Made by a program: the position numbers and the translations under genes
The notes under the pieces: generated by a model
Told to the model about the DNA's origin: nothing
Databases searched by the model: none
Seen by the model: only the letters and a program-made list of their open reading frames with translations
Origin: Planctomycetota bacterium
Lineage (GTDB): Bacteria > Planctomycetota > JACQVV01
Direction: 5' to 3'
DNA: 35,571 nucleotides
Assembly (NCBI GenBank): GCA_016209595.1
Contig: JACQVV010000101.1
Coordinates: forward strand, 1 to 35,571
Shown here: piece after piece, positions 1 to 8,010 of the stretch
Layout of the letters: the number at the start of each line of letters is the position of its first letter
How positions within the stretch are numbered: position 1 is the first letter of the stretch

Positions 1-1617
1 ATCGACCCGAACCGAGTCGGGGTCCTTCTCCATCGGCACCACGACGGTCTCCCGCGCCTTGTCGAGTGCGACCGCGAGCGTCTCGGTCGCCTCGCCGGCG
101 GTCCAGGCGAGCTCGATCGCGAGGTGGAAGGCCGGGACGCCGGCCTTCTCATCGACCTGGGCCTGCTCGATCTTGAAGGTCCCTTCCTTCTTCTTCGCGT
201 CGTGCTCGAAGGAGACCTTCAGGAAGGGATAGCCCGCCGTGTGGAACCACTCGTCGAAGAAGCGGCCGAGCGAGCGGCCGGAGCGGGCCTCGAGGATCCT
301 GCGGAAGTCGTCTGTCTCGACCGTCTTCCCCGCGTAGGTCCGGACGTAGTCGGCCACGGCGGGCCAGAAGACGTCGTCCCCGAGCTCGCACCGGAGCGTG
401 TGGAGCCGGCAGGCGCCGCCGGGGTAGAGGTGCCGGTCGTAGAGATCCCAGGAGCTCGAAAACTCGCGCGTCACGATTGGACGCTTGTACTTGTCATCCG
501 CCTCCTGGAAGTATGCCTTCGCGTGGCGGTAGCTGTGGTAGCGGCGCTCTTCCTCGCCTTTTGCGTCCTCCAGCCAGCACTCCTCCATGTAGGTCGCCCA
601 GGACTCCTTGAGCCAGGCGTGAGCGAAGTCGCGGCAGACAACGAGGTCGCCGAAGTACGAGTGGGCCATCTCGTGGAGGTTGACAAGGTCCACCCTCGGG
701 CCCCACTCGCGGGCGAGCGTCTCGTCGAGTACGAAGCAGTCGTCCCAGGAGACGAGCGAGATGTTTTCCATCGCCCCGCCGAAGCCGGGGAGCGCGAATT
801 GAAAGTACTTGGGATAGGGGAAGGGGTGGTCGAGCTTCTTCGTCATCCAGGCGAGCATCTCGCGCGTCCTGCCGAACGAGCGCAGGAGGTCGGCCGGCGA
901 GAACGGCGGCGGCGCGAAGTAGACGATGGGAATGCCCTCGAACTCGCCGTCGTCGGCGCGGACGAACTCGCCCACGGCGAAGCAGGTGAGGTAGCTCGGG
1001 CAGGGAGACTCGAGCCGCCAGTGGGCGGTCTTGGTCCCGTCAGCGTGGCGGTCCTCGGAGACGAGCGTGCCGTTGGCGAGGATCGTGAATCGCGCCTCGG
1101 CCGTGAGGTGGAAGTCGAGGCGCGACCGGACGCATGGAAGATCCACGGTCGGGAGCCAGAAACGCGCGCGTTCGGTCTCGTGGTCGGTCGCGGCGAACCA
1201 GGGCTCTCCAGGGTAGGCTTCCGTCGGGGCGCAGAAGAAAAGACCCGAGGCCGGCCGCACCACGCGGTAGGAAACGGCGAGCCGCCGGCGCTCTCCGCGT
1301 GCGAAGGACTCCTCCCAGTGGACGTCGATCTTCTTCCCGTCGTAGCTCCACCGGATCTCGCGCCCTTCGGCATCCCGGACCGAGAGATCCTCGAAGGCGA
1401 TGGCGTCCAGCGCGAGCGACATCGGTCCCGCCCGGCGGCCCTCGACGGAGACCGTGACCGTCCCCGCGGCGGACCGCGCCACGAGGTCGAGCGCGAGCGC
1501 GATGTCGAGGTGGACCGGCTCGATCTCCAGGTCGGGGGGGTAGTGCTTCTCGGCCCCGGGGAGGGCGAATTCGCCGAGGGACGATCGGTGCGATGCGCAG
1601 GCGTGTTCGAAGTCCAT
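1..1617 (-). CDS. M1 family zinc aminopeptidase (C-terminus cut by window edge)
   Basis: This is a gluzincin aminopeptidase that removes N-terminal residues from peptides. The 539 visible residues hold the family's beta-rich N-terminal domain (about 25-220) and the catalytic domain. GAMEN, the exopeptidase substrate-binding motif, is at 281-285. The zinc site HEMAH is at 315-319 (His315, Glu316 and His319), with the third ligand Glu338 in LKESW. No signal peptide is visible, so it is probably cytoplasmic. The frame is open to base 1, where it reads KDPDSVRVD, so only the C-terminal part is missing. The ATG at 1615-1617 is chosen because GGGAG lies just upstream and it falls one base after the stop of the HAD gene, indicating translational coupling in a two-gene operon. 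Family assignment is firm; the substrate is unknown. Confidence 0.95.
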   Translation of the reverse strand, partial: MDFEHACASHRSSLGEFALPGAEKHYPPDLEIEPVHLDIALALDLVARSAAGTVTVSVEGRRAGPMSLALDAIAFEDLSVRDAEGREIRWSYDGKKIDVHWEESFARGERRRLAVSYRVVRPASGLFFCAPTEAYPGEPWFAATDHETERARFWLPTVDLPCVRSRLDFHLTAEARFTILANGTLVSEDRHADGTKTAHWRLESPCPSYLTCFAVGEFVRADDGEFEGIPIVYFAPPPFSPADLLRSFGRTREMLAWMTKKLDHPFPYPKYFQFALPGFGGAMENISLVSWDDCFVLDETLAREWGPRVDLVNLHEMAHSYFGDLVVCRDFAHAWLKESWATYMEECWLEDAKGEEERRYHSYRHAKAYFQEADDKYKRPIVTREFSSSWDLYDRHLYPGGACRLHTLRCELGDDVFWPAVADYVRTYAGKTVETDDFRRILEARSGRSLGRFFDEWFHTAGYPFLKVSFEHDAKKKEGTFKIEQAQVDEKAGVPAFHLAIELAWTAGEATETLAVALDKARETVVVPMEKDPDSVRVD

Positions 1618-1618
1618 G

Positions 1619-2461
1619 TCACTCTCCCGAGAGCTCGATCGTCTCGATTCTAGCGTGAGAAAGCGCGATCCGGATCGCCTCCGCGAAGCCGCCCTCCTCG
1701 AGCGGCGGCACGACGTGGGCCGCGGCGCGCCTCACTTCCTCGCCCGCGTTCCCCATTGCGATCCCCAGGCCCGCGGCGCGAATGGCGCCCAAGTCGTTCG
1801 CGCCGTCGCCCACCATGGCGACCGACTCCAGGCCAAAGCCGAGCCGCGCGGCCACGTCGCGTGCGGCGGCGGCCTTCCCGACTCCCGCCGCGAGAACGCC
1901 CCCGATCACGACCGGCGTGGATCTCGGGAGCAGAGTCTCGGTGAGGGCCGTGCCGGGAAGCGAAAGGATCGCCTCGCGCGCCCTGTCCCAGACTTCCCCC
2001 GGACGCGCGACCCAGTAGGCACGGACAGGCCGCTCCGCGTTCGGGAGCGCCCGCAGGTCCGCGCGCCGGGCGGGGATGCCGACGAGCTCCGAGTAGCGGG
2101 CCTGTCCTTCGGGCGGGATCTCGAAGTAGATGTTTCCTTCCGCCGTGTCGACCTGGAGCGGGAGCCTCCGTTCCCGGGAGAGATCCACCATCCGGTCGAA
2201 CGACCCGGCGGGGAGGGGCTCCGCGTGGACGACTGCCCCGCCGGCTCGGGCGATGACCGCCCCGTCCTCGAAGACGTGGAGCCCATCGGGGTCGAGGAGT
2301 CGCGCGTACTCGAGCCCGTGGCCGCCGGCCGGGCGCCCCGTGCAAATGCCAAGGTGAACGCCGCGCTTGCGGGCCTCGCCGATGGCCGCCCAGGCCGATT
2401 CGGGCACGCCGCCCTCGCCGCGGAGCGTCCCGTCCACGTCGATCAGGATGAGCCGGATCAC
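1619..2461 (-). CDS. Cof-type (IIB) HAD-superfamily phosphatase
   Basis: This is a 280-residue haloacid dehalogenase-fold phosphatase, of the group that hydrolyses sugar phosphates, FMN, PLP and similar metabolites through an aspartyl-phosphate intermediate. Motif I is DVDGTL with Asp8 and Asp10; motif II is the Thr in CTGRP (about 41); motif III is Lys196; motif IV is GDGAND with Asp219 and Asp223. The long cap between motifs II and III is the IIB type. The frame extends 45 residues further upstream, but that extension is Arg/Pro-rich and unlike the family. The GTG at 2459-2461, which puts the nucleophile at residue 8 as is usual, is therefore preferred; its ribosome-binding site is weak. 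It heads the operon with the aminopeptidase. The substrate cannot be told from sequence. Confidence 0.9.
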   Translation of the reverse strand: MIRLILIDVDGTLRGEGGVPESAWAAIGEARKRGVHLGICTGRPAGGHGLEYARLLDPDGLHVFEDGAVIARAGGAVVHAEPLPAGSFDRMVDLSRERRLPLQVDTAEGNIYFEIPPEGQARYSELVGIPARRADLRALPNAERPVRAYWVARPGEVWDRAREAILSLPGTALTETLLPRSTPVVIGGVLAAGVGKAAAARDVAARLGFGLESVAMVGDGANDLGAIRAAGLGIAMGNAGEEVRRAAAHVVPPLEEGGFAEAIRIALSHARIETIELSGE

Positions 2462-2546
2462 GGCTCGAAAGTACCGCGCTCGGGGATAAAGGCGCAAGGC
2501 GGGGCGGCGGACCTCTGCTATCCTCTCGCCACGAGGCGGACACACG

Positions 2547-3218
2547 ATGACAGACACCTGGGAAGTCGAGGGCGGCGTGCGGATCCCGGTTCGCAACGCC
2601 TACGCGATCGGTTGGAACTACCCCGAGCACAATCGGGAGATGGGCCGGCAGGCCCTGGGGAAGCTCGTCGTCTTCCAGAAGTCGACCGGCGCTCTCCTCG
2701 CGAACGGCGGGGTTCTCCCCTACCCCGAGGAGACGGAAGAGCTCCACTACGAGGGGGAACTCGTGGTCCTCGTGGGCGAGGGGGGGGCGCGGATCCCGCC
2801 GGCCGAGGCGGCCTCCCGGATCGCCGCCTACGCGGCCGGGATCGACTTCACCCGCCGCGACCTCCAGCGCGAGGCGAAGGCGAAGGGGGAGCCCTGGTTC
2901 GCCGCGAAGAACTTCGCGGGCGCGACGGCGGTGGGACCGTTCGTCGCCGCGAGCCGGGTCGAGCCGATCGGAAGTCGCCGGCTGGCCCTTCGCGTGAACG
3001 GCGAGCTCCGCCAGGAATCGCTCCTGTCCGCCATGCTCCGCCCCGCGCCGGAACTCGTATCGCTCGTCTCGCGGATCGTCCCGCTCCTCCCGGGCGACAT
3101 CCTCTTCACGGGCACCCCGTCCGGCGTCGGTCCGGTCTCTCCTGGAGACCTTGTCCTCTGTGAGATCGACGGGCTCCCCGCCCTGGAGGTCCGGATCGGC
3201 CCGCGAGAGAGCCTCTGA
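2547..3218 (+). CDS. Fumarylacetoacetate hydrolase family protein
   Basis: This is a 223-residue FAH-fold enzyme, as used in catabolism of aromatic and amino-acid breakdown products (acylpyruvate hydrolases, oxaloacetate decarboxylases, 2-hydroxyhepta-2,4-diene-dioate isomerases). The metal ligands fit the E-x-E...D pattern: Glu69 and Glu71 in HYEGEL, then Asp100 in GIDFTRRD. The C-terminal signature ILFTGTPSGVGPVSPGD is intact. The length matches the single-domain YcgM-type members rather than true fumarylacetoacetase. The ATG follows a GAGG about 10 bases upstream, and a TATCCT box at 2519-2524 could be the -10. It is divergent from the HAD gene and alone. The exact substrate is not predictable; FAHD1-like acylpyruvase or oxaloacetate decarboxylase activity is the closest guess. 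Confidence 0.92.
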   Translation: MTDTWEVEGGVRIPVRNAYAIGWNYPEHNREMGRQALGKLVVFQKSTGALLANGGVLPYPEETEELHYEGELVVLVGEGGARIPPAEAASRIAAYAAGIDFTRRDLQREAKAKGEPWFAAKNFAGATAVGPFVAASRVEPIGSRRLALRVNGELRQESLLSAMLRPAPELVSLVSRIVPLLPGDILFTGTPSGVGPVSPGDLVLCEIDGLPALEVRIGPRESL

Positions 3219-3296
3219 CGCGGAGAGCGAGCCCGCGCGCAACGCCGTTCAGACGGAAGCCGAGGAAGGCGGACCTCGCGTCCAGCAGGATGCGGA

Positions 3297-4718
3297 TCAG
3301 TCTCCCGACCTCTGCCCCACCTCCGGTGACGACTCGCCATCGGACTCCGCGACGAGCTCCTTTACTCGCCCATCCTCTCCGAGTCGGAATTCGAAGAAGA
3401 GCGGGAGGATCGGCGATTCGCGAACGAAGAACCTCGCCGGCGAGCACGGCTCGATGGCGACCCGCGTGCCCTCGGCGGTCTCAAGGAGAAGGCGCGATCC
3501 CTCGCGCAGGATGCGCAAGGAGGTCCCTCCCGGGAAGGCGTAGGCGCCCGTGAAGCGGTCCAGCTCCGCCTCGGCGAGCACCACGGGAACAGGCAGGCAC
3601 GAAGGAGCGCGGGTACCGGTGACCAGGCGACGGAACACCTCCGTGCCGACGCCAATCGCGACGCAACCCGCCGCATCGGCCAGCACGATGACCCCTGCCT
3701 TCCGTTCCGGAACGATGCCCAGGAACGAGGTGTAACCTCCCGTCTGGCCCGCGTGGTTCAGGATCGTCATGTCGCCCTTCTTGCCGATCAACCATCCGAG
3801 CCCGTTCCCGCCCCCCGGACCCTGGAAGTGCTCCTGCTGGCTCAGGCGGATCGCCTCCTCGAGGTGAGTCCCCCCGGGATCGAGTTCGGCGCGGATGAAG
3901 CGCAGCATGTCCGCCACAGTGCTCTTCAGGGCCCCGCAGCCGGGCATGGCGGGGATGTCCCATGTCCCCGTCGGCTCCAGGGTCGCCGTGTGGCCCTGGA
4001 CGAGCCGCTTCCGGAGCGGCTCTGTCAGCACGATGCGGGTGTCGTTCATCTCCAGAGGCACGCAGATCCGGGCGGCGAAGGCCGTGTCCAGGTCTGTCTC
4101 GTAGACCTTCGTCTCCAGGACATGACCCACCAGACCCATGCCGATGTTGCTGTACTCGAACTGCGTCCCCGGGGCCCGCGGAAGCTTGTAGGCCTCGACG
4201 AAGGCCACCATCTCATCGAAGGAGTAGCTGCCGTACGGATTCGTCGGGTCGTGCTTCCTGGTCAGGAAATCGTCGGGGACGGCAGGGAGCGCGGAGGTGT
4301 GTGTGGCGAGGTGGACGAGTCGCACGGGTTGCCCCTCGAACGAGGGGACCTTGAACGCGACGTGATCGGAGAGCGGGTCCTCCAGGCGCAGCTTCCCCAA
4401 GACGACCGCATCGGCGAGCAGGAGGCCCGTGAAGACCTTCGTGACAGACCCGATTTCGAAAACCAGGCGGGCCGGATCGGCGTCCTCGGCCAGCGATCCG
4501 AAGGCGTACACACGGGTCTCGCCGTCCTGGTAGACACCTATCACCAGCCCCGTGGCCCATTTCCCGTCGAGGGCCGGGGCGACGATCTCCCGCACCTCGT
4601 CGGCCGAGGGAATCCCCGGACGATCCGCAGGGAGATCGGTCTGTGCGAAGACCGCGGAGGTCATCGCCACGAGGAGGAGGACGAGGGCCTTGCCGAAGGC
4701 AGAATGGAAGGGCTTCAT
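3297..4718 (-). CDS. Secreted serine beta-lactamase / class C-like hydrolase
   Basis: This is a 473-residue S12-type penicillin-binding-protein/beta-lactamase-fold hydrolase. An N-terminal signal peptide (about 1-25, ending SAVFAQ) sends it to the periplasm or outside. The catalytic motifs are all present: S-x-x-K as SVTK with Ser91 and Lys94, the Tyr motif YSN at 189-191, and HAG at 322-324 in place of KTG, as in esterases and D-aminopeptidases of this family. The last 80-100 residues form an extra beta-rich tail as in DUF3471-bearing members. True antibiotic resistance is only one option; peptidase, esterase or peptidoglycan-trimming roles are equally common. The gene stands alone, convergent with the FAH gene and downstream of its own likely promoter at 4767-4795. 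Confidence 0.9.
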   Translation of the reverse strand: MKPFHSAFGKALVLLLVAMTSAVFAQTDLPADRPGIPSADEVREIVAPALDGKWATGLVIGVYQDGETRVYAFGSLAEDADPARLVFEIGSVTKVFTGLLLADAVVLGKLRLEDPLSDHVAFKVPSFEGQPVRLVHLATHTSALPAVPDDFLTRKHDPTNPYGSYSFDEMVAFVEAYKLPRAPGTQFEYSNIGMGLVGHVLETKVYETDLDTAFAARICVPLEMNDTRIVLTEPLRKRLVQGHTATLEPTGTWDIPAMPGCGALKSTVADMLRFIRAELDPGGTHLEEAIRLSQQEHFQGPGGGNGLGWLIGKKGDMTILNHAGQTGGYTSFLGIVPERKAGVIVLADAAGCVAIGVGTEVFRRLVTGTRAPSCLPVPVVLAEAELDRFTGAYAFPGGTSLRILREGSRLLLETAEGTRVAIEPCSPARFFVRESPILPLFFEFRLGEDGRVKELVAESDGESSPEVGQRSGD

Positions 4719-4766
4719 GCGTGGAATCCCAATCGTAATGCGCCGGCCTTCGCCGAATGACGGGCG

Positions 4767-4795
4767 ATGCTACGGGTCGAGGCGGTCGACCGCAA
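4767..4795 (-). promoter_or_regulatory. Putative promoter with palindrome for the beta-lactamase-fold gene
   Basis: On the minus strand a TTGCGG box (4790-4795) and TAGCAT (4767-4772) are separated by 17 bases. A perfect 12-bp palindrome GCGGTCGACCGC (4782-4793) covers the -35/spacer and could be an operator. The predicted leader is about 40 bases. The -35 is weak (3 of 6). Confidence 0.4.
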
Positions 4796-4886
4796 GGCCC
4801 CCACAACAGGGACAGGCGGCCGCGCCGGTCCCGTCGCGTCAACTGGCGCGCTCGATGCGACGGGCGGGCTCCCCTCCCAGCGATAC

Positions 4887-7800
4887 TCAGGAAGAGAGCG
4901 CCGGTGCGTCTCCCTCCTGGGCAGTCTCGGCAGGCCGTCCCCTTCCCGCGGCGCCGAAGGTGGCGTAGAGGGCGGGGAGGACGAGGAGGGTGAGCAGGTT
5001 GTCGGAGATGACGCCGCCGATGACGACGGTGGCCAGCGGCCGCTGGACCTCGGCGCCGACGCCGGTGTTCGTGGCCATGGGGACGAAGCCGAGCGCGGCG
5101 ACGAGGGCCGTCATGAGGATGGGCCGGAGCCTGACGAGCCGGGTCTCCTCGATCGCTTGTCGCAGGGGGAGCCCTTTCGCCACGAGGCCCTGGATCGTCG
5201 AGACCATGACGAGCCCGGCGAGCATCGAGACGCCGGAGACCGCGACGAAGCCGACGCCGGCCGAGATCGTGAAGGGCATGCCGCGGAGGTGGAGCGCCAC
5301 GACGCCCCCGAGCGCGGCGAAAGGGGCGCCGGTGAAGACGATGAGCGAGTCGCGGACCGAGCCGGTCGAGAAGTAGAGGAGGACGAGGATGAAGAAGAGG
5401 GCGAGCGGCACGACGAGCGCGAGGCGCTTGCGGGCCCGCTCGAGGTGCTCGAACTGCCCGCCGAAGTCGAAGGAGTAGCCGGGGGGGAGAACGACTTCGC
5501 TCTCGATCCTCTCGCGCGCCTCCTCGACGAAGCTCGCGGTGTCGCGGCCGCGGACGTTCGCCTGGACCACGATCCGGCGCTTGGCCCACTCGCGGGTGAT
5601 GGTCGAGGGGCCTTCGGCGTAGCGGATAGTGGCCAGGCGCGATAGGGGGATGCGCTCGCCCGTCGCGGTGGGCACGAGGACCCGCCCGACTGCCTCGGGG
5701 TCCTCCCGGTAGCGGGGATCGAGCCGGACCACGAGGTCGAAGCGGCGCTGTCCCTCGCGCACCTCGCCCGCGGGGAGGCCGCCGATCCCCTGGACGATCT
5801 CAAGGACGTGTTTGGCGGTGACGCCGTATCGGGCGGTCTTCTCGGGGTCCACCGTGATCTCGAGAACGGGCTGCCCCGTGATCTGCTCCGCGAAGACGTT
5901 TGCGGCGCCGTCCACCGACTCCAGGACCTTCTGGACCTCGGCCGCCTTGAGCTTCAGGATCTCCAGGTCGTCGCCGTAGATCTTGACGCCGAGGTCGCCG
6001 CGGATGCCGGCGATCATCTCGTTCACGCGCATCTCGATCGGCTGGGTGAAGATCGTGCGCATCCCGGGGAGGCCTTCGAGCTCTCCGTTCATCTCCGCCA
6101 CGAGCTCCTCCTGCGTCTTCGCGCGCGTCCACTCACTCCGAGGCGTGAGCGTTATGAAGACGTCGGAGAGCTCGATCCCCATGGGGTCGGTCGCGACCTC
6201 GGCCGTGCCCGTGCGGACCCAGACGTCCTCGATCTCGTCCGGGAACTTCTCGCGGAGGAGGAGCTCCATCCGGGTCCCGTAGCGCACCGACTCCTCGAGC
6301 GAGACGCCGGCGAGCCGGACGGTGTTGATGACAATCGAGCCCTCGGAGAGCCTCGGGATGAACTCCGAGCCCAGGCGCGAGGCGAGCCAGGCCCCCCAGA
6401 CGAGGAGCGCGAGCGCGCCGGCCATGACGGGCCAGCGCGCCCATAAGGCGAAACGGACGACCGGCCGGTAGAGGAACTTCAGTCCCCGCATGAGGAACCC
6501 CTCCCGGTGGGAGATCTTCCGGGGAAGGAGGAGGCTCGCGAGCGCGGGGATGAGCGTGAGCGAGAGGACGAGCGACCCGGTGAGCGCGAAGATCACGGTG
6601 AGCGCCATCGGCCGGAAGAGCTTCCCCTCGACCCCCTCGAGCGTGAGGATCGGGAGGTAGACCACCATGATGATGAGCTCGCCGAACATGGTCGGTCGCC
6701 GGACCTCCAGCACCGCATCGCGCACGGTCTCGAGGACCGAGCGCCGTCCGGCGCCCTGGGCGATGTGCCGGACGCTGTTCTCGATCTGGATCACCGAGCT
6801 GTCGACGACGAGCCCGAAATCGATCGCGCCCAAGGACATCAGGCTCCCGGCGATTCCCAGGCGAAGCATGGCGCTCGCGGCAAAGAGCATCGAAAGCGGG
6901 ATCGCGGAGGCGACGATGAGCCCCGCGCGCAGGTTCCCGAGGAAGAGAAACAGGACCGCCACGACGAGGATCGCACCCTCGAAGAGGTTCTCCTTGACGG
7001 TTTCGAGGACCTCGTCCACGAGGTGGGTCCGGTCGTAGACAGGGCGGATCTTGACCCCCTGGGGAAGGGTGTCTTCGATCTCCTTCACCCGTTCGCGGAG
7101 CCGCCCGGCGACGACGTGGCTGTTCTCTCCCATGAGCATGAAGCCCAGGCCGAGCACGACCTCGCCCTTGCCATTCGCGGTGACGGCGCCCCGGCGGATC
7201 TCGTGCCCCTCCTCGACCCGGGCGACGTTCTTGACGCGCACGGGGACGCCGCCCTCCTCGGCCACCACGATCTCGCCTAGCTGGCGCACGTTCGAGGGCA
7301 GGCTCGTGCCCTGGACGACGTGGAGCTCCCCCGCGCGGGTGACATTTCCGCCGCCCACGGAGAGGTTGTTCTCGACGAGCGCCGAGAGGACGTCGTCCAT
7401 CGTGAGGTCGTGGGCGACGAGAGAGGAGGGATCGACAAGGACGTGGTACTCCTTCTCCTCGCCGCCCCAGGTGTTCACCTCGGCGACGCCGGGCACGGAG
7501 AGGAGCCGGGGCTTCACGACCCAGTCGTGGATCGTGGTGAGATCCCGCAGGCTCTTCCCCTTTCCGGTGACGAGGTAGTGGTAGATCTCGCCCAGCCCGG
7601 TCGCGACGGGGCCCATCTCGGGCCGCTCGATCCCCTCGGGGAGCTCGACCGTGGAGAGCCGCTCCGCGACGAGCTGGCGGGCGAAGTAGACGTCCGTCCC
7701 GTCCTCGAAAACCACGGAGACCTGGCTGAAGCCAAACTTCGAGATCGAGCGGACGTTCTCCAGGCGCGTGAGGCCGGCGATCGCCGATTCCACGGGGATC

Positions 7801-7997
7801 GTGATCTGACGCTCGACCTCGATCGGCCCGAGCGCCGGGGCGACCGTGTTCACCTGGACCTGGACGGGAGTCGTGTCGGGAAAGGCGTCGATCGGGAGGA
7901 CGCGGAGGGCGGCGGCGCCGCCCCCCGCGAACGCGAGTCCCAGGACAACGACGAGGAAACGGTGGCGGAGCGAAAGCGTGATGATCCGTTCGAGCAT
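4887..7997 (-). CDS. Heavy-metal efflux RND pump, CzcA/CusA family
   Basis: This is a full-length 1036-residue inner-membrane proton-driven transporter of the HME-RND class, which moves monovalent (Cu/Ag) or divalent (Zn/Co/Cd) metal from the periplasm or cytoplasm through a tripartite channel. It has the typical N-terminal TM1, two large periplasmic loops, and TM clusters at about 340-530 and 865-1020. The family signature IDFGLVVDSSVIQIEN lies near residue 392 and GLGEIYHYLVTG marks the CzcA-type porter domain. It starts 13 bases after the adaptor's stop, so the two are one operon. I could not assign Cu/Ag versus Zn/Co/Cd with confidence. No outer-membrane factor is encoded nearby; a TolC-like protein must come from elsewhere. 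Confidence 0.95.
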   Translation of the reverse strand: MLERIITLSLRHRFLVVVLGLAFAGGGAAALRVLPIDAFPDTTPVQVQVNTVAPALGPIEVERQITIPVESAIAGLTRLENVRSISKFGFSQVSVVFEDGTDVYFARQLVAERLSTVELPEGIERPEMGPVATGLGEIYHYLVTGKGKSLRDLTTIHDWVVKPRLLSVPGVAEVNTWGGEEKEYHVLVDPSSLVAHDLTMDDVLSALVENNLSVGGGNVTRAGELHVVQGTSLPSNVRQLGEIVVAEEGGVPVRVKNVARVEEGHEIRRGAVTANGKGEVVLGLGFMLMGENSHVVAGRLRERVKEIEDTLPQGVKIRPVYDRTHLVDEVLETVKENLFEGAILVVAVLFLFLGNLRAGLIVASAIPLSMLFAASAMLRLGIAGSLMSLGAIDFGLVVDSSVIQIENSVRHIAQGAGRRSVLETVRDAVLEVRRPTMFGELIIMVVYLPILTLEGVEGKLFRPMALTVIFALTGSLVLSLTLIPALASLLLPRKISHREGFLMRGLKFLYRPVVRFALWARWPVMAGALALLVWGAWLASRLGSEFIPRLSEGSIVINTVRLAGVSLEESVRYGTRMELLLREKFPDEIEDVWVRTGTAEVATDPMGIELSDVFITLTPRSEWTRAKTQEELVAEMNGELEGLPGMRTIFTQPIEMRVNEMIAGIRGDLGVKIYGDDLEILKLKAAEVQKVLESVDGAANVFAEQITGQPVLEITVDPEKTARYGVTAKHVLEIVQGIGGLPAGEVREGQRRFDLVVRLDPRYREDPEAVGRVLVPTATGERIPLSRLATIRYAEGPSTITREWAKRRIVVQANVRGRDTASFVEEARERIESEVVLPPGYSFDFGGQFEHLERARKRLALVVPLALFFILVLLYFSTGSVRDSLIVFTGAPFAALGGVVALHLRGMPFTISAGVGFVAVSGVSMLAGLVMVSTIQGLVAKGLPLRQAIEETRLVRLRPILMTALVAALGFVPMATNTGVGAEVQRPLATVVIGGVISDNLLTLLVLPALYATFGAAGRGRPAETAQEGDAPALSS

Positions 7998-8010
7998 GGA
8001 AGGCGCTCCC

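Noticed and set aside
124..1653. Plus-strand 509-codon open frame opposite the M1 aminopeptidase
   Set aside because: It is the antisense shadow of a clear gene with GAMEN and HExxH motifs; the translation is Arg/Glu/Val-rich and low in complexity, as expected for antisense frames in GC-rich DNA.
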